Of a stretch of DNA of 64,000 nt, positions 39,578 through 50,084 are shown one piece after another. The stretch is from the NCBI GenBank assembly GCA_016709005.1, contig JADJEU010000002.1, positions 1 to 64,000 on the forward strand, in the 5' to 3' direction. This DNA comes from Crocinitomicaceae bacterium. Lineage in GTDB: Bacteria; Bacteroidota; Bacteroidia; Flavobacteriales_D; Crocinitomicaceae. Within the stretch, counting starts at the first letter, position 1; every line of letters starts with the position of its first letter. The notes below the pieces were generated by a model. That model made no database searches. It saw only the letters and a program-made list of their open reading frames with translations, and had not been told where the DNA came from. A program made the translations under genes and the position numbers.

Positions 39578-40582
39578 ATGAAACAAGTCCTTGTAATATC
39601 GATTCTGTTTTTATCGTGTAAGCTTGCTGCGCAAGACATTCACTTCTCCCAATTTTACATGAATCCAGTTTATCTCAACCCTGCGCTAACAGGTGATTTT
39701 GACGGCACGATGCGATTCACGGGAAACCAACGCAGCCAATGGCGATCTGTTTCAAGACCTTATAACACGATTGGAATTTCTGCTGAAAGCCGGGAAGAGT
39801 TTATACTGCCATCCATGTATCATGCAGTGAATCTTTTTCACGATGTTGCAGGAGACGGAAATTATAGAACGACTGAATTTAATCTGACAACTTCGTATCG
39901 TTTTTATCTGGATATTGATTCAACACATACCATTACTCCTGCTGTTCAACTTGGCGTTAATCATCGCAACATTGATTTCTCCAAACTAAATTTTGACAAT
40001 CAGTTTAACGGATATTATTATGATCCTACTTTACCAACCGGAGAAATCTTTGGAAGCGCAAAGCGAACAGGTCTCAATTTAAATCTGGGAGTACTTTATA
40101 CCTGGCGTCCGTCACATCGAATGGAACTTGTAACAGGAGCTGGTTTATTTAATATTCCACAAATGAAACAAAGTCTTTATGGTGATGATTTGGTTAAACG
40201 TGACCGCCGGATTTTATTTCACGCAAAAGGAACTTATAAACTGAATTTCGAGTGGGATTTACAGCCCGGACTTTTTATGCAATTGCAAGGAGACTATAAA
40301 GAAATAATTTTTGGATCAAACGCACGCTACATTATCAAAGACAAACAGGGTGAGTTTATTGCGCCTTATGGCGGAGTGTGGTTCAGAAATAAAGATGCCG
40401 CCTACATGGTAGTTGGTCTTTATTATAACAGCTGGATTGCGGGCATTAGTTATGACTTCAATGTGTCGCAATTATTACCTGCAAGTAATGTGCGCGGCGG
40501 ATTGGAATTTTCAGTCCAATACATCCTCAATATTTTTAAACCAAAAGAAATTGGACATCGTGTTTGTCCTGATTATTTATGA
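39578..40582 (+). CDS. PorP/SprF-family T9SS outer-membrane protein
   Basis: 334 residues with the diagnostic start after the signal peptide: QDIHFSQFYMNPVYLNPALTG, then NQRSQWRSVSRPYNTIGIS, and beta-barrel strands to the end. PorP/SprF proteins anchor or help export type-B CTD cargos. It lies two bases after the type-B surface gene and overlaps the next gene by four bases. Confidence 0.93.
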   Translation: MKQVLVISILFLSCKLAAQDIHFSQFYMNPVYLNPALTGDFDGTMRFTGNQRSQWRSVSRPYNTIGISAESREEFILPSMYHAVNLFHDVAGDGNYRTTEFNLTTSYRFYLDIDSTHTITPAVQLGVNHRNIDFSKLNFDNQFNGYYYDPTLPTGEIFGSAKRTGLNLNLGVLYTWRPSHRMELVTGAGLFNIPQMKQSLYGDDLVKRDRRILFHAKGTYKLNFEWDLQPGLFMQLQGDYKEIIFGSNARYIIKDKQGEFIAPYGGVWFRNKDAAYMVVGLYYNSWIAGISYDFNVSQLLPASNVRGGLEFSVQYILNIFKPKEIGHRVCPDYL

Positions 40583-42874
40583 TGCTGAAATCATACATTC
40601 CAAAATCAATAACGAATCTTTTTGACTGGAAATTTCTTGTGTTTTTTTTCGGTATTTTTTTCAGTTCTGGCTTTAAATCCACCGCCCAAACATTTCCTCA
40701 ATTTATTGAATTTGCTGATTCAAAAGTGGCTGAAGGTGATTATTACTACGCTATTCAATATTATGAAAAAGCAATGCAGATTGATTCCAATTCAGTAGAG
40801 CTCTTATGGAAATATGCTGAAGCTTTGCGTTTGTATAAAGATTATCCAAAGGCAGAAATCTACTATCAAAAAGTCTTCAAAAAAGAAGATGCTAAAATTT
40901 ATCCGATGAGTATTTTCTGGCTGGCCACCATGCAGCAATACAATGGAAAATATCAGGCGTCTCTGGAAAACTGGAAAGAAGCAAAAAAAGTCTATAAAAA
41001 AGATCGCGAAGGGTATTACTATCTCAAATCACAACAACAAATTAAAAGCTGCCTTTGGGCCATCAAAGCGGTGCGTGACACAACCGACCTGGAATTGGCA
41101 AGACTGGACGAACCCGTCAATACAGAAAATGCGGAGTTTGCACCTTTCTTTCACAACGGAAAAATTTACTATACCTCCTTAAAAGCAGATTCAATCAACT
41201 TTGCAGAAGAAATTTATACAGAAGAATATTCACTTCAAATTTATTCTGCCGATCAACAGGATAGTTTATTCAACAATGTATTACCACTTTCCGATGTTCA
41301 TGAAAGCGGCTGGAATTCGGCTAATGGTTCCTTCAGTCCTGACGGAAAACGATTCTATTTTTCTCGTTGCAATTCTGCTTACGAATGCAAAATTTACGTT
41401 GGAAAAGTAGAAGGAAATAAAATCACTGACATCGATAGTTTGGGTGAAATTATCAATGAGCCTGGTTTTATTTCAACCATGCCGCATTGTGCTCTGATTG
41501 AAGGACAAGAAGTTTTATTTTTCGCTTCCACCATTAAACACAATTATGGCGGACTGGACATTTGGTATACGGTTGTAAAAGACGGGAACAAATATTCACT
41601 GCCAAAAAATTTAGGTCCGGGCATCAACACCATGGATGATGACATCACTCCGTTTTTTGATCCCGCAACAAAAAGATTGTATTTCAGCTCGTCCTGGTAT
41701 GAAGGTTTTGGCGGGCAAGATGTTTTTTATTCAGAACTAAACACCAAAACTTTTGAAATGACGTCACCGGTGAATTTAGGAATTCCGGTCAACTCTGCAC
41801 AAAACGATACCTATCTGGTTGTACATCCACAAGACGGACTTTATTATTTTTCAAGCAACCGTATAGGTGTGGCATTTGCAAAAAACCCAACTTGTTGCAA
41901 TGATATTTTTACAGCAGGATTACCGAAAAAAATTATTCCGCCCACCCGATTTGAATCACTGGATGATCTCAATAAAAAATTACCTGTGGTTTTGTATTTC
42001 CACAACGATGAACCTAATCCTCGCAATTGGGACACCGTTACCAATCTCAACTACATGACAACGTATCGTGAGTATATCAAATTAAAGCCAACGTATCACA
42101 AAGAGTATTCATCTGGTCTTTCTGGTGATGCTGCTGAAGAAGCAAAAGAAGATATCGATGACTTTTTTATTCAGTATGTAGAACAAGGTGTGATTGATTT
42201 GGTAGAATTTACGCGATTACTGATTGTCGAATTAGATAAAGGATACGATATCGAAGTTACGATAAAAGGATTTGCAAGTCCGCTGGCAAAAACTGATTAC
42301 AATGTCAATCTCACCAAAAGAAGAATTTCAAGTCTGGTAAATTATCTGCGCCAATATGGAAGCGGTGAGTTTATACCATATCTGGATGGCACCGCTGCAA
42401 ATGGCGGCAGCCTAACATTCGTGCAAATTCCATTTGGTGAGTACACTGCCAACATCTTAATTTCTGATAATGTCAACGACACTAAAAATTCAGTCTACAG
42501 CCGCAAAGCAGCACTTGAGCGCAAAATAGAAATTCAAAGTGTCAGTCTTGTAAAAAGATTCTAGTTATGCAGAGATGAAATTTTTAAAAGAGATTCATGA
42601 TTTTGGTCCTTCCACAAAGGGCGTCAATCTGACTTATGATTTTACATTTACGAATACCGGTGATGACACGCTTACTATCAATCGTATTGAATCAGATTGC
42701 ACGTGTATGAACTACGTGATAAACAAAATGGTTCTGCTTCCGGGCGAAACCGCTATCATCAAAGTAACACTGAACACAAGCACACAAAGTGGCTTAACGG
42801 TAAGACGCATTAAAATATTCTCCAATATAAAAGGCGGCGTTAAAGAAATTTCGGTAACCACTGAAGTGAAGTAA
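40579..42874 (+). CDS. TPR-PD40-OmpA-DUF1573 protein (PorE-like), interrupted by a frameshift
   Basis: Signal anchor (about 20-40), two TPR-like helical repeats (YYYAIQYYEKAMQIDSNS), a WD40-like PD40 propeller (NGSFSPDGKRFYFSRC, YFSSSWYEGFGGQDVF) and an OmpA-like part (VTIKGFASPLAKTDYNVN, LTKRRISSLVNYL). The frame stops at 42564. A second frame, 42575-42874, is a DUF1573 domain (NTGDDTLTINRIESDCTC) with no signal peptide. Removing one A from 42552-42556 joins them as VKDSSYAEMKFLKEIHDFG, giving 764 residues. This architecture accompanies PorP/SprF in T9SS gene sets and probably links it to the cell wall. Confidence 0.8.
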
Positions 42875-42923
42875 AAATTACTGAACCAAGTATGCGCTGA
42901 TCTGTATAAAAGAATAAAGCGAT

Positions 42924-43268
42924 ATGAAAGCTGTGATACTTTTTACATACCTAATTCTATCATGTACAGTCAATGCGCAACCAATTGAATTCAAAACTGT
43001 CTTTCAGCCTGAAACTATTACCTACAATGGCTCAGACAATCCAAATGAATGCTGGGAATCAGTTGACCAGGGTGTTTTGATTAACGTAGCCGGACACAAC
43101 CGCTTTTTTCTATTGCCCGCGCAAGGCTATGAACTGCTAAAAAACAAACTTGCAAATCAGGAAGTACTCATTGAGGTTATCTATTTTGATGAACCAACGC
43201 AAGACAGTCATGCCTCAGGAAATGTTATCAAAATTACATTCAATGGAGAAATTGTTTTTACCCAATAA
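42924..43268 (+). CDS. Small secreted hypothetical protein
   Basis: 114 residues with a signal peptide (MKAVILFTYLILSCTVNAQ). The rest shows one cysteine (NECWESVDQG), FFLLPAQGYELLKN and DSHASGNVIKITF. Not recognised. It lies 49 bases after the DUF1573 end and 12 bases before the next gene, so it may share that transcript. Confidence 0.5.
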   Translation: MKAVILFTYLILSCTVNAQPIEFKTVFQPETITYNGSDNPNECWESVDQGVLINVAGHNRFFLLPAQGYELLKNKLANQEVLIEVIYFDEPTQDSHASGNVIKITFNGEIVFTQ

Positions 43269-43280
43269 TTATTAATCAAT

Positions 43281-43751
43281 ATGAACCCAACAACTTACAG
43301 ATTACGATTAGGTGATTTTAAAAAAATGATTCGCTACATTCTGTTCTTTTTTGGACTTAGCATACCCGTATTTTTGATTTCCGTTTACCTTCATAAAAAT
43401 GGCTACTTCGATCGTTCGCCAATTTCATTTGAAGCATTTCTAGTTGCCTACTTTATAATTTCCTCCCTGATTTTTCTTCTATTACTAGTGAAAAATTATT
43501 CCAACGAAGAACTCAGTATTGACTCCAGTGCAATCCAGACACAGCGATTTGGCAGTATCTACTTCAGTGACATCGTTCGTCATCGTTTTCAGCGTCACAA
43601 AAACAGTGAAGACATCATTCTATCCACGACCAATGGAATGAAAATTGTAATTGGTCCCGTAAATGGTTTCAAACAAGAAGATAAAAAAATCTATGAAAGT
43701 TTTAAAGAAGCAATTCAACAACATTTGCCAAACCCTCAAAAGAACACATAG
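43281..43751 (+). CDS. Two-helix membrane protein, unknown function
   Basis: 156 residues: two membrane helices (YILFFFGLSIPVFLISVYL and FLVAYFIISSLIFLLLL), then a ~85-residue cytoplasmic domain with SIDSSAIQTQRFGSIYFSDI, a pattern seen in bacterial PH-like domains. No confident family. Confidence 0.5.
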   Translation: MNPTTYRLRLGDFKKMIRYILFFFGLSIPVFLISVYLHKNGYFDRSPISFEAFLVAYFIISSLIFLLLLVKNYSNEELSIDSSAIQTQRFGSIYFSDIVRHRFQRHKNSEDIILSTTNGMKIVIGPVNGFKQEDKKIYESFKEAIQQHLPNPQKNT

Positions 43752-43777
43752 CGTTTTATCTCGTTAATAAAAATCTT

Positions 43778-44398
43778 ATGACAGACCAGCACTACCTGAA
43801 AGTATTGCGGATGCCCTCGAAAGAAAATCCGCTCAGAATTTTAATGAGCTCCTGTCTCAGCGGAATTACATGCGGATATGATGGAACTGCAAACGGTGAA
43901 TATCCAAGTGCATTAAAAATTCTGAAGTACCATACTGCAAAAATCATCAAGTTTTGTCCAGAAGAATATTCATTTGGATCACCCCGTGAAATGTGTGACA
44001 TACACGGTGGAAATGGATTTGATGTGCTGGACGGGAAAGCAAAAGTTCTGACAGATACAGGAATCGATTGGAGTGCAGGAATGATCAAAGCATCCGAAAA
44101 AATGCTGGCACTTGCAAAACAAGAAAACATAGAATTGGCAGTAATGATGGATGTTTCGGCTGCATGTGGCAGTCAAGTCATTTACGACGGAAACAGATTT
44201 TCGCCAACAAAAAAATATCAAATCGGAGCAGGAGTTGCTGCTGCACTTTTAATGCACAACGGATTCAAAGTAATTTCACAACGTGATTTTGCCTCGCTTG
44301 AAATTCTTTATTCGAAATTAGATCCACAACATAACTTGAATGATAAGGCGCTTGACCATCACGAAATTGATTGGTACAAAGAGTATTTTAACAAATGA
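43778..44398 (+). CDS. DUF523-family protein
   Basis: 206 residues. LMSSCLSGITCGYDGT (conserved cysteines), KFCPEEYSFGSPREMCDIHGG, LTDTGIDWSAGM and MDVSAACGSQVIYDG follow the layout of DUF523 (the YbbK/N-terminal half group), with conserved cysteines that could bind metal. The usual SPSCG motif is SAACG here. Cytoplasmic, function unknown. Confidence 0.8.
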   Translation: MTDQHYLKVLRMPSKENPLRILMSSCLSGITCGYDGTANGEYPSALKILKYHTAKIIKFCPEEYSFGSPREMCDIHGGNGFDVLDGKAKVLTDTGIDWSAGMIKASEKMLALAKQENIELAVMMDVSAACGSQVIYDGNRFSPTKKYQIGAGVAAALLMHNGFKVISQRDFASLEILYSKLDPQHNLNDKALDHHEIDWYKEYFNK

Positions 44399-44454
44399 TC
44401 TTCTCAGAAAAAATTAAGACTCAAACTGAAACAATAAGACTAATTATTATCCAC

Positions 44455-44487
44455 AAAAAAACCTCCAGACTTTCGCCTGAAGGTTTT
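44455..44487 (-). terminator. Terminator hairpin between convergent genes
   Basis: AAAACCTCCAG (44458-44468) pairs with CTGAAGGTTTT (44477-44487) with one mismatch. The A run on its left gives a T tail on the minus strand, so it ends the repeat-protein gene; it may also serve the DUF523 gene from the other side. Confidence 0.8.
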
Positions 44488-44512
44488 ACAAAATCTCATT
44501 TAGACTCTTTAA

Positions 44513-44905
44513 TTACATTCCCGGGAATGAAGTTACTTCCTGTACTTTTATATCTGGAAAAGAAGTAACGATTTGCACCTTAAAATCCGGAAACGATGTT
44601 ACTTCTTGCCATTCACCGCAATCATCCGGAAAAGAAGTTACCCATTGCACTTTCAAATCTGGAAAAGAAGTTACATACTGAATTTTAATATCCGGAAATG
44701 AAGTTACGAACTGAACTTTTCCCTTCAGGCTGATTCCATTCCAGGTACAGTCTGAATTAATGCTTTGCAGAAAATCTGCCTTCTGCGCTTCTGTTAACAT
44801 CGAAAATTTTGACGGCGATGTTGTTGGTTTCGCATAAAAAATACCTGCAAAACTTACTACTGAAAATAAGAAAGCAGAGACTAAAATAAGTGTTGATTTT
44901 TTCAT
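44513..44905 (-). CDS. Secreted six-repeat protein, probable 7(1) septoil-knot (DUF6150-like) domain
   Basis: 130 residues. A signal peptide or anchor covers about 1-25, followed by a 40-residue linker. From residue 63 there are six copies of an 11-residue unit of the form K[VI]QxVTSFPDx. VTSF occurs at 67, 78, 89, 102, 113 and 124, so the spacing is 11, 11, 13, 11, 11. The longer middle spacing carries DDCGEW, where related proteins have a Cys-Gly-(Lys)-Trp insertion. From memory, this periodicity with a central CxGxW insertion matches the DUF6150/Septknot family, predicted and later shown to tie a 7(1) torus knot. Cysteines at 53 and 96 could pair. Function unknown. Single gene with its own terminator. 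Confidence 0.7.
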   Translation of the reverse strand: MKKSTLILVSAFLFSVVSFAGIFYAKPTTSPSKFSMLTEAQKADFLQSINSDCTWNGISLKGKVQFVTSFPDIKIQYVTSFPDLKVQWVTSFPDDCGEWQEVTSFPDFKVQIVTSFPDIKVQEVTSFPGM

Positions 44906-45091
44906 GATAAATGATTTAATTACAGATAAATATAGGGATTTTTAAACTAAATCATTAAAGTGTCATGACTAATTATTTTTTACGCCAGAAAAGAACTCTA
45001 GAATAAACAAAGCGCAGGTGCTTCTGAGTTGCCAAACTAACTCCAATGTGAACATTCAAAAGAGGAATTCAGCCAAAATGACGACAATGAT

Positions 45092-47762
45092 TTAATCACC
45101 CGTTTCATCTTTCGTTTTTCCCATTAAACTTTGTATAAAATCATTGTGTTCCATACACCGTTCACAGAAGATGTCGCGCAGGCCTTCATGGTCAAAAGCC
45201 TGAAACGGAATTTGACATTCTCCAAAAAACATATCACACCAAATATTCGTGTCCATTTGATCTGATAGCGCAATGAGTGTATTATACCATTCAGCCGAGC
45301 CTTCTTGCGTAATGTGCTGATATCCCAATGGCATCATATATGCCAGCACAGAATCTTCAGTTGCAAAAGGAGTCATGAGCTCAATGGCCGGATATATTTG
45401 TTGGAAATAAACAGCAGTTTTGGCCAACTTAATTGCTTTACTTCCGTCTGCCGCTATACCTCATAGGCTCAGAAGCAAAAACAGAATTTAACAACAGGAC
45501 ATTGAGATTGAAATTAAGACGATCAATATTCAATTGGGCGACAGAATCAGACTGATAATAATTTCCCATTTTTTCAACCAAATTTAACAAGTGCTGCAGC
45601 TTATCAAAATCTCCAAGTTCTTGCTGCTGATAATACTCAGTGGTATTACGAACGAGAATATAAATAAATTCTGGAAGAATATGCGTTGGATCCGAACAGG
45701 ATGTATGAATAAAGTCTTCATCCTTTTTATGATTTTCCGTCCACTCTTTATTTTTACTGAATGCTTCTTTAAATTCATATCCGTACATGACAAATTTCTG
45801 AGCCAGCGGATGATCATTACGATAACCTGCAGGCATTTTTATTGCTGCTAAAAATTCAGGACTAATTTTTCCCTGAACAACTTTGCTGTGAATACATTCA
45901 TAGAGCAGACTGAATTCGGCAATAGCATCAGTCAAATTGCGTTTCGCACGAGACAGAGAATCAATTTTGTGTTGTACCGACTTTAACTCTTTATTTAGAA
46001 AATACTCGAGGTTCTGATCCTCAACGTTAATTGTACAATAAAGATCTATTTCTCCTCGTCGCTCTGTTTTTAGAATTGGCTCTATTTCCTCGACGCCGAT
46101 TTTAGTGAACTCATCCAACACCTCCTTCTGACTCATTGTACTCATGTATTTCCATCTCGGACTTTTTGCGACAGCTTCATAAAAACCAATCCAGTCTGCA
46201 GATGTCGTGATTCTGACGAGTACATCCTTACGCTGATTTTGGTTTAAAACACGTGCAATATTATTTGCGCGCATGATTTGCAAATTCTCATTAGTTACTG
46301 AATCTCCCTCAATGGATGAATAGGCATGAATACAAACTGAGTCAAGCTCATAAGACAAACTGGAAATCGATTGGATAAATGGATCAATATCATCTTTTGT
46401 AAAATCAGACTTTCCCTTTTCAAACGGAATGGAAAAATGAAGAAAGCGTTCTTCGGGTGCTAAAACACAGTTGTCTGTGGCCGATGCCGGAATAAATTCA
46501 GCAGGTTGATATTCCTCTATAACTTGACCACAATAAGCCGTGAGATAATCGATGTGACAGATTTGACCATCCTGGATGTAAACCAGATTATGTGCCCAAA
46601 ATCCGGTGAGGTCACGCGGAACTTTACCCAATACTATTTCAAAATACTGGAAATTATACCTGTCTAATTTATATCTCCCAAACCGCTTAAAAAAAGAAAC
46701 AGAATCAGCCTGAAAAATGTACGAAACAAACTTTACGTCATCTCTGCTTTTTCGTTTTTTGTAACCCCTATAAAGATCCTTTTTATAAACTGGTTTCAGA
46801 ATCCGCCCATTTAATTTCAACTGTCCGTTTCTGCGGCTGGGCTTTGTATAATAAGCTGGATTTCCGCAGACATAATCTTCGAAACTGACAATTTCGACGG
46901 CAAAACCATCCTGCCTTTTATCCATAAGATGTTTTACAAAGTCAGAATCTTCCACACGAAGTATAAACATGTTACGCTCAATTCTTAAAGTAATGGGCGG
47001 TGGATCAGAAACGATTGTATCGCAAGACTCACAATCTTCTTGCTTGTCATGGCTAAGTTTGAAGTTGTAAAGATAATCTTCGATTAATTGTCGTTTAATT
47101 CCATCAAAACTAGTTGCAATTTTTGGCGGCACATAGTTTGAATACGGAAACATTTTTTTATTCTCACTAAAGGCGTATTGGTAATCTGCAACGGCAAACT
47201 TCTGACAGGCATAGACGCGTCCTGTGATTGTATCAAGGGCAACAGCAAGACCTGTGAGTTGATACTCTTTTGTGATCATGTTTTTGAAATGCCCGGGAGA
47301 ATTTACCCAGGCATTGACCATCGCATCTGCAATGCCTCCATAAGTGTGCGTGTCAAATTTACTTCCATCTTTTCCTTGCACAATTCGATTGTATGGCGTC
47401 AAGAGAATATTTTCTCCGACTCTGTAATTGGTTGCTCCAAAATAAACCACCCGATCCTGCGGTGTTTTAGTCAAAACCGAATCATCTTCTGTATGAGTAA
47501 GCATTTTCGATCTGACCAAATAATTGGAATGGTGACATGAAGCCACGTATAGAATTGAATCATTTACAAGGATGTCACAATTATGCAATTTTCTCACTTC
47601 GTCAATACCTGTTTTAACCAAATGCTCAAGGTATAAACTGTTGAAATTATTCGCGTCAAATTGCTCCGTCTCCTGAGCATAAGAGAGTGCATTTAGAATT
47701 AGGATAAAAAAGAAATACGGTGCTTTCAATTTTGTTTTTTTCTTATTAATGTCAATATGCAT
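45092..47762 (-). CDS. CAP-domain / OmpA-like envelope protein (paralogue 2), interrupted by a frameshift
   Basis: The second member of the family at 4066-6395. Signal anchor (PYFFFILILNALSYAQ), CAP domain (about 45-190, SCHHSNYLV, VGENIL, AWVNSPGHFKNM), CxxC motif (DCESC, 243-247) and an OmpA-like segment (SSIEGDSVTNENL, RANNIARVL). The long frame ends at 45438. A second frame begins at a weak TTG at 45427 and contains LGYQHI, SAEWYNTLIALSDQ, CDMF and FCERC, which align with the tail of paralogue 1. Removing one base around 45456-45461 merges them into an 889-residue protein. Its sequence is well diverged from paralogue 1, so the duplication is old. Confidence 0.8.
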
Positions 47763-47986
47763 CGATAGTAACCCACCACATATTCGGAACCTGGCAAAAA
47801 TCTACTATTTAATATTAATACTATTTTACAAATAATTCTCATTAATATCGAGATCATCGCATATCTTCAGGCCAGTTAGCATTTGAATGCAAGAGCAGAC
47901 ACTCAGTCAGTCATCTCTGTAAAAAAAGAATAACACGAGCCTACTGCCCGTGCCATTCAGTTTATTCGCAAGATCTGAAAATCCAA

Positions 47987-48921
47987 TTACTCAACCAGCA
48001 ACGTCAAACCCTTTAAATCAGCCTTGCCGTTTTTTAGAAATTCGTAGGTCATTCGATCTGCTTTAGAATCAATAAAACGGATACCTTTTAAACTCTCGTT
48101 TTTAAAGAATGTGTTTGTCAGAACTGCATTTTGGAAGGTGATACGCTTGAATGCACAATTGTCAAAATAACAATCTTCGATGTTGCCTTCGAAAACAAGA
48201 TCTGCCAGATAGGTTTCTTTGAATGAAGTACGGTTCCATTTGGCATTTGCAATGATACTCTTTTCGAGGCCGCCGGATTGAAAAGTCACTCCAGTCAGAT
48301 CAGCGCTTGTCAAATCACAACCAGAAATATAACTTGATGTAAATTCTGCATCATTCAATTTACAATCATTAAAGTGATCCTTGACAAAATAGGTGCGTTG
48401 AATTGAACTGCCGATGAGATTGGATTCAGAGAAGTCACATCCTTCGACATTATTGTTTTTCAGCAGCAATCCGGACAAATCTGAACCAATAAATTTACAG
48501 CGCTGCATGTTGGAAGAACTGAATTTTTCATTCAAATCTTTCAAACCAGAAAAATCTGCATCAACCCAATTGCCACCAGACATGTTCCAATTCAGTTTTT
48601 TCTTTGAAATACTACCAGAGTCCTCATGCCCTGATGAATTCACACTCTTTGATTGGTCGTGCAAGTTTTCAGATTTTGCACTCTGACTCAAATTTGGATC
48701 AGCCACTGTCGATTGAAAATTATCTGAAAAATAATTCAGGTCAACACCCAAAATTTCTGCAATGCGGTTAAAGGTTGTGATGTCGGGCATGGATTCACCC
48801 CTCTCCCACTTTCCAACTGCTTGCGAGCTGATAAAAAGTCGCTCAGCTAATTGTGCCTGAGAGATGTTGATTTTTTTCTTGCTTCGGCAATTTTATTGCC
48901 AATTGATTTTGTGTTTAGCAT
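47987..48921 (-). CDS. HTH (XRE-type) plus pentapeptide-repeat protein, interrupted by a frameshift
   Basis: ATG at 48921 reads MLNTKSIGNKIAEARKK; one more A in the run 48871-48877 lets it continue as INISQAQLAERLFISSQAVG, KWERGESMPDITTFNRIAEIL, a clear XRE helix-turn-helix. A short linker (about 78-112) follows, then ~30 pentapeptide-like units (CDFSESNLIGSS, DLTSADLTGVTF, CYFDNCAFKRITF). Total 311 residues. The pentapeptide part should form a right-handed beta-helix, a DNA-mimic shape in Qnr/MfpA gyrase protectors. Fusing it to a DNA-binding domain is unusual; the role is unknown. Without the correction the frame begins at a methionine at 48790 inside the HTH. Confidence 0.78.
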
Positions 48922-49117
48922 ATAAGTCTTTATTTAATTTTTGATGTGGCAAAGCTATTTTAGCCGCTTTCAACCATCAAAAAAATTCTACTACTTATGG
49001 TTGTTATTCCGCTATTTCTGGTTGCTATTTAACAACTAAAAGTAGTATTTATTGAATTAAGGATGGAACAACCGAGATCAGAAACTGAAACTGTTGGTTG
49101 GATTACAACTGTTTATT

Positions 49118-49152
49118 GCCACAAAGGCGCGAAGGCGCGAAGGTTCACAAAG
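49118..49152. repeat. Single arm of the CGCAAAG/CGCGAAG repeat family
   Basis: GCCACAAAGGCGCGAAGGCG (49118-49137) continues GAAGG and a CACAAAG at 49146. It belongs to the family at 21322 and 53801 but has no opposite arm nearby. It lies in the gene-free stretch 48922-49387. Confidence 0.6.
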
Positions 49153-49251
49153 TATTGCTGCAAAAAACATAAAGTGGAAATAAAGTTTCGTTGGCCATTG
49201 TATCTTATTGGCTAAATGAATAAGTACACAAAAACGTGTGAGGGAAATTAT

Positions 49252-49319
49252 CCGCGTTGCAAACGCTGCGATCTCTTTCAAAACTGAAGATACACACTCG
49301 TCTGGTAACGAGCGCGAGA
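49252..49319 (+). repeat. Direct repeat copy 1 (flanks the gene at 49388)
   Basis: CCGCGTTGCAAACGCTGCGA, followed by TCTC, a diverged core and ACTCGTCTGGTAACGAGCGC. A second copy with the same order lies at 50085-50153. The end contains a CTCGT/ACGAG hairpin. Confidence 0.75.
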
Positions 49320-49387
49320 TGGGTTAAGAGATTTAAATTCGATTCTTCAGATTATTATACTGATTTAATTATTTTTGAATAAAAAAC

Positions 49388-49924
49388 ATGACACCGATTT
49401 TATTCCTTTTAGCTACGACCTTCACAACCGTCCAAACGGATATTACTCCACAAAATTTAACTGACACTACAGTCTGTATAAAGTTTGAGCAAGATTCTGT
49501 TTACACAAAACTGATTTCGGAAAAGGCATATCTGACGCATGGAAAAGGACCTTTGGGTGAAAGTTCAAAAATCAGAGTCAAGGGAACAAGCTGTCCGAAT
49601 AAAATTACAAACAGCAAATTTTTCGATGTCTATTTCAGAATTAGAAGTGACGTAAAGCACGCACAGTTTTGCATGTTCAAAATGGATGTCAAAGGAAATA
49701 AAAGAATAGCTTCATCGCATGATCTGACTGGAAAGAAAATAACCCAAATCCACACCAATATCAGACAATTGGACCCTATAAAAAAAGTATATTCCATGCA
49801 GATCGTCGCTACGTTACCTCCCGGAGTATATGGCTTTGCTTTTGTGACCATAACCAAAAATGGTCACTTTTACTACAATCCGTTTGTTTCAAAATCTGTT
49901 TATTGTATTGAAATTCCGGCGTAG
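49388..49924 (+). CDS. Hypothetical secreted protein
   Basis: 178 residues; the N-terminus (MTPILFLLATTFTTVQT) is a short signal peptide. The mature part has TDTTVCIKFEQDSVY, RVKGTSCPNKI, AQFCMFKMDVKG and VYCIEIPA, with four cysteines spaced as in a small disulfide-bonded beta domain. Not recognised. It stands alone between two copies of a direct repeat and could be a recent arrival. Confidence 0.55.
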   Translation: MTPILFLLATTFTTVQTDITPQNLTDTTVCIKFEQDSVYTKLISEKAYLTHGKGPLGESSKIRVKGTSCPNKITNSKFFDVYFRIRSDVKHAQFCMFKMDVKGNKRIASSHDLTGKKITQIHTNIRQLDPIKKVYSMQIVATLPPGVYGFAFVTITKNGHFYYNPFVSKSVYCIEIPA

Positions 49925-50084
49925 TCGTTTTCATTGCTTAAAACATGAAATGAGTTCTTTCAGACTTACCTGAAGATACAAGAATAATATTTGTCGATCC
50001 CAGTTCTTGTGAGAAATTTTTCTCGCAGAGTTGCGCGGATGGCTGCGGGGAGTTTCACTGATCAAAAAGTTAGCGGGTTCATTG

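Noticed and set aside
42575..42874. An independent DUF1573 gene
   Set aside because: No signal peptide, and a one-base change fuses it naturally to the OmpA protein.
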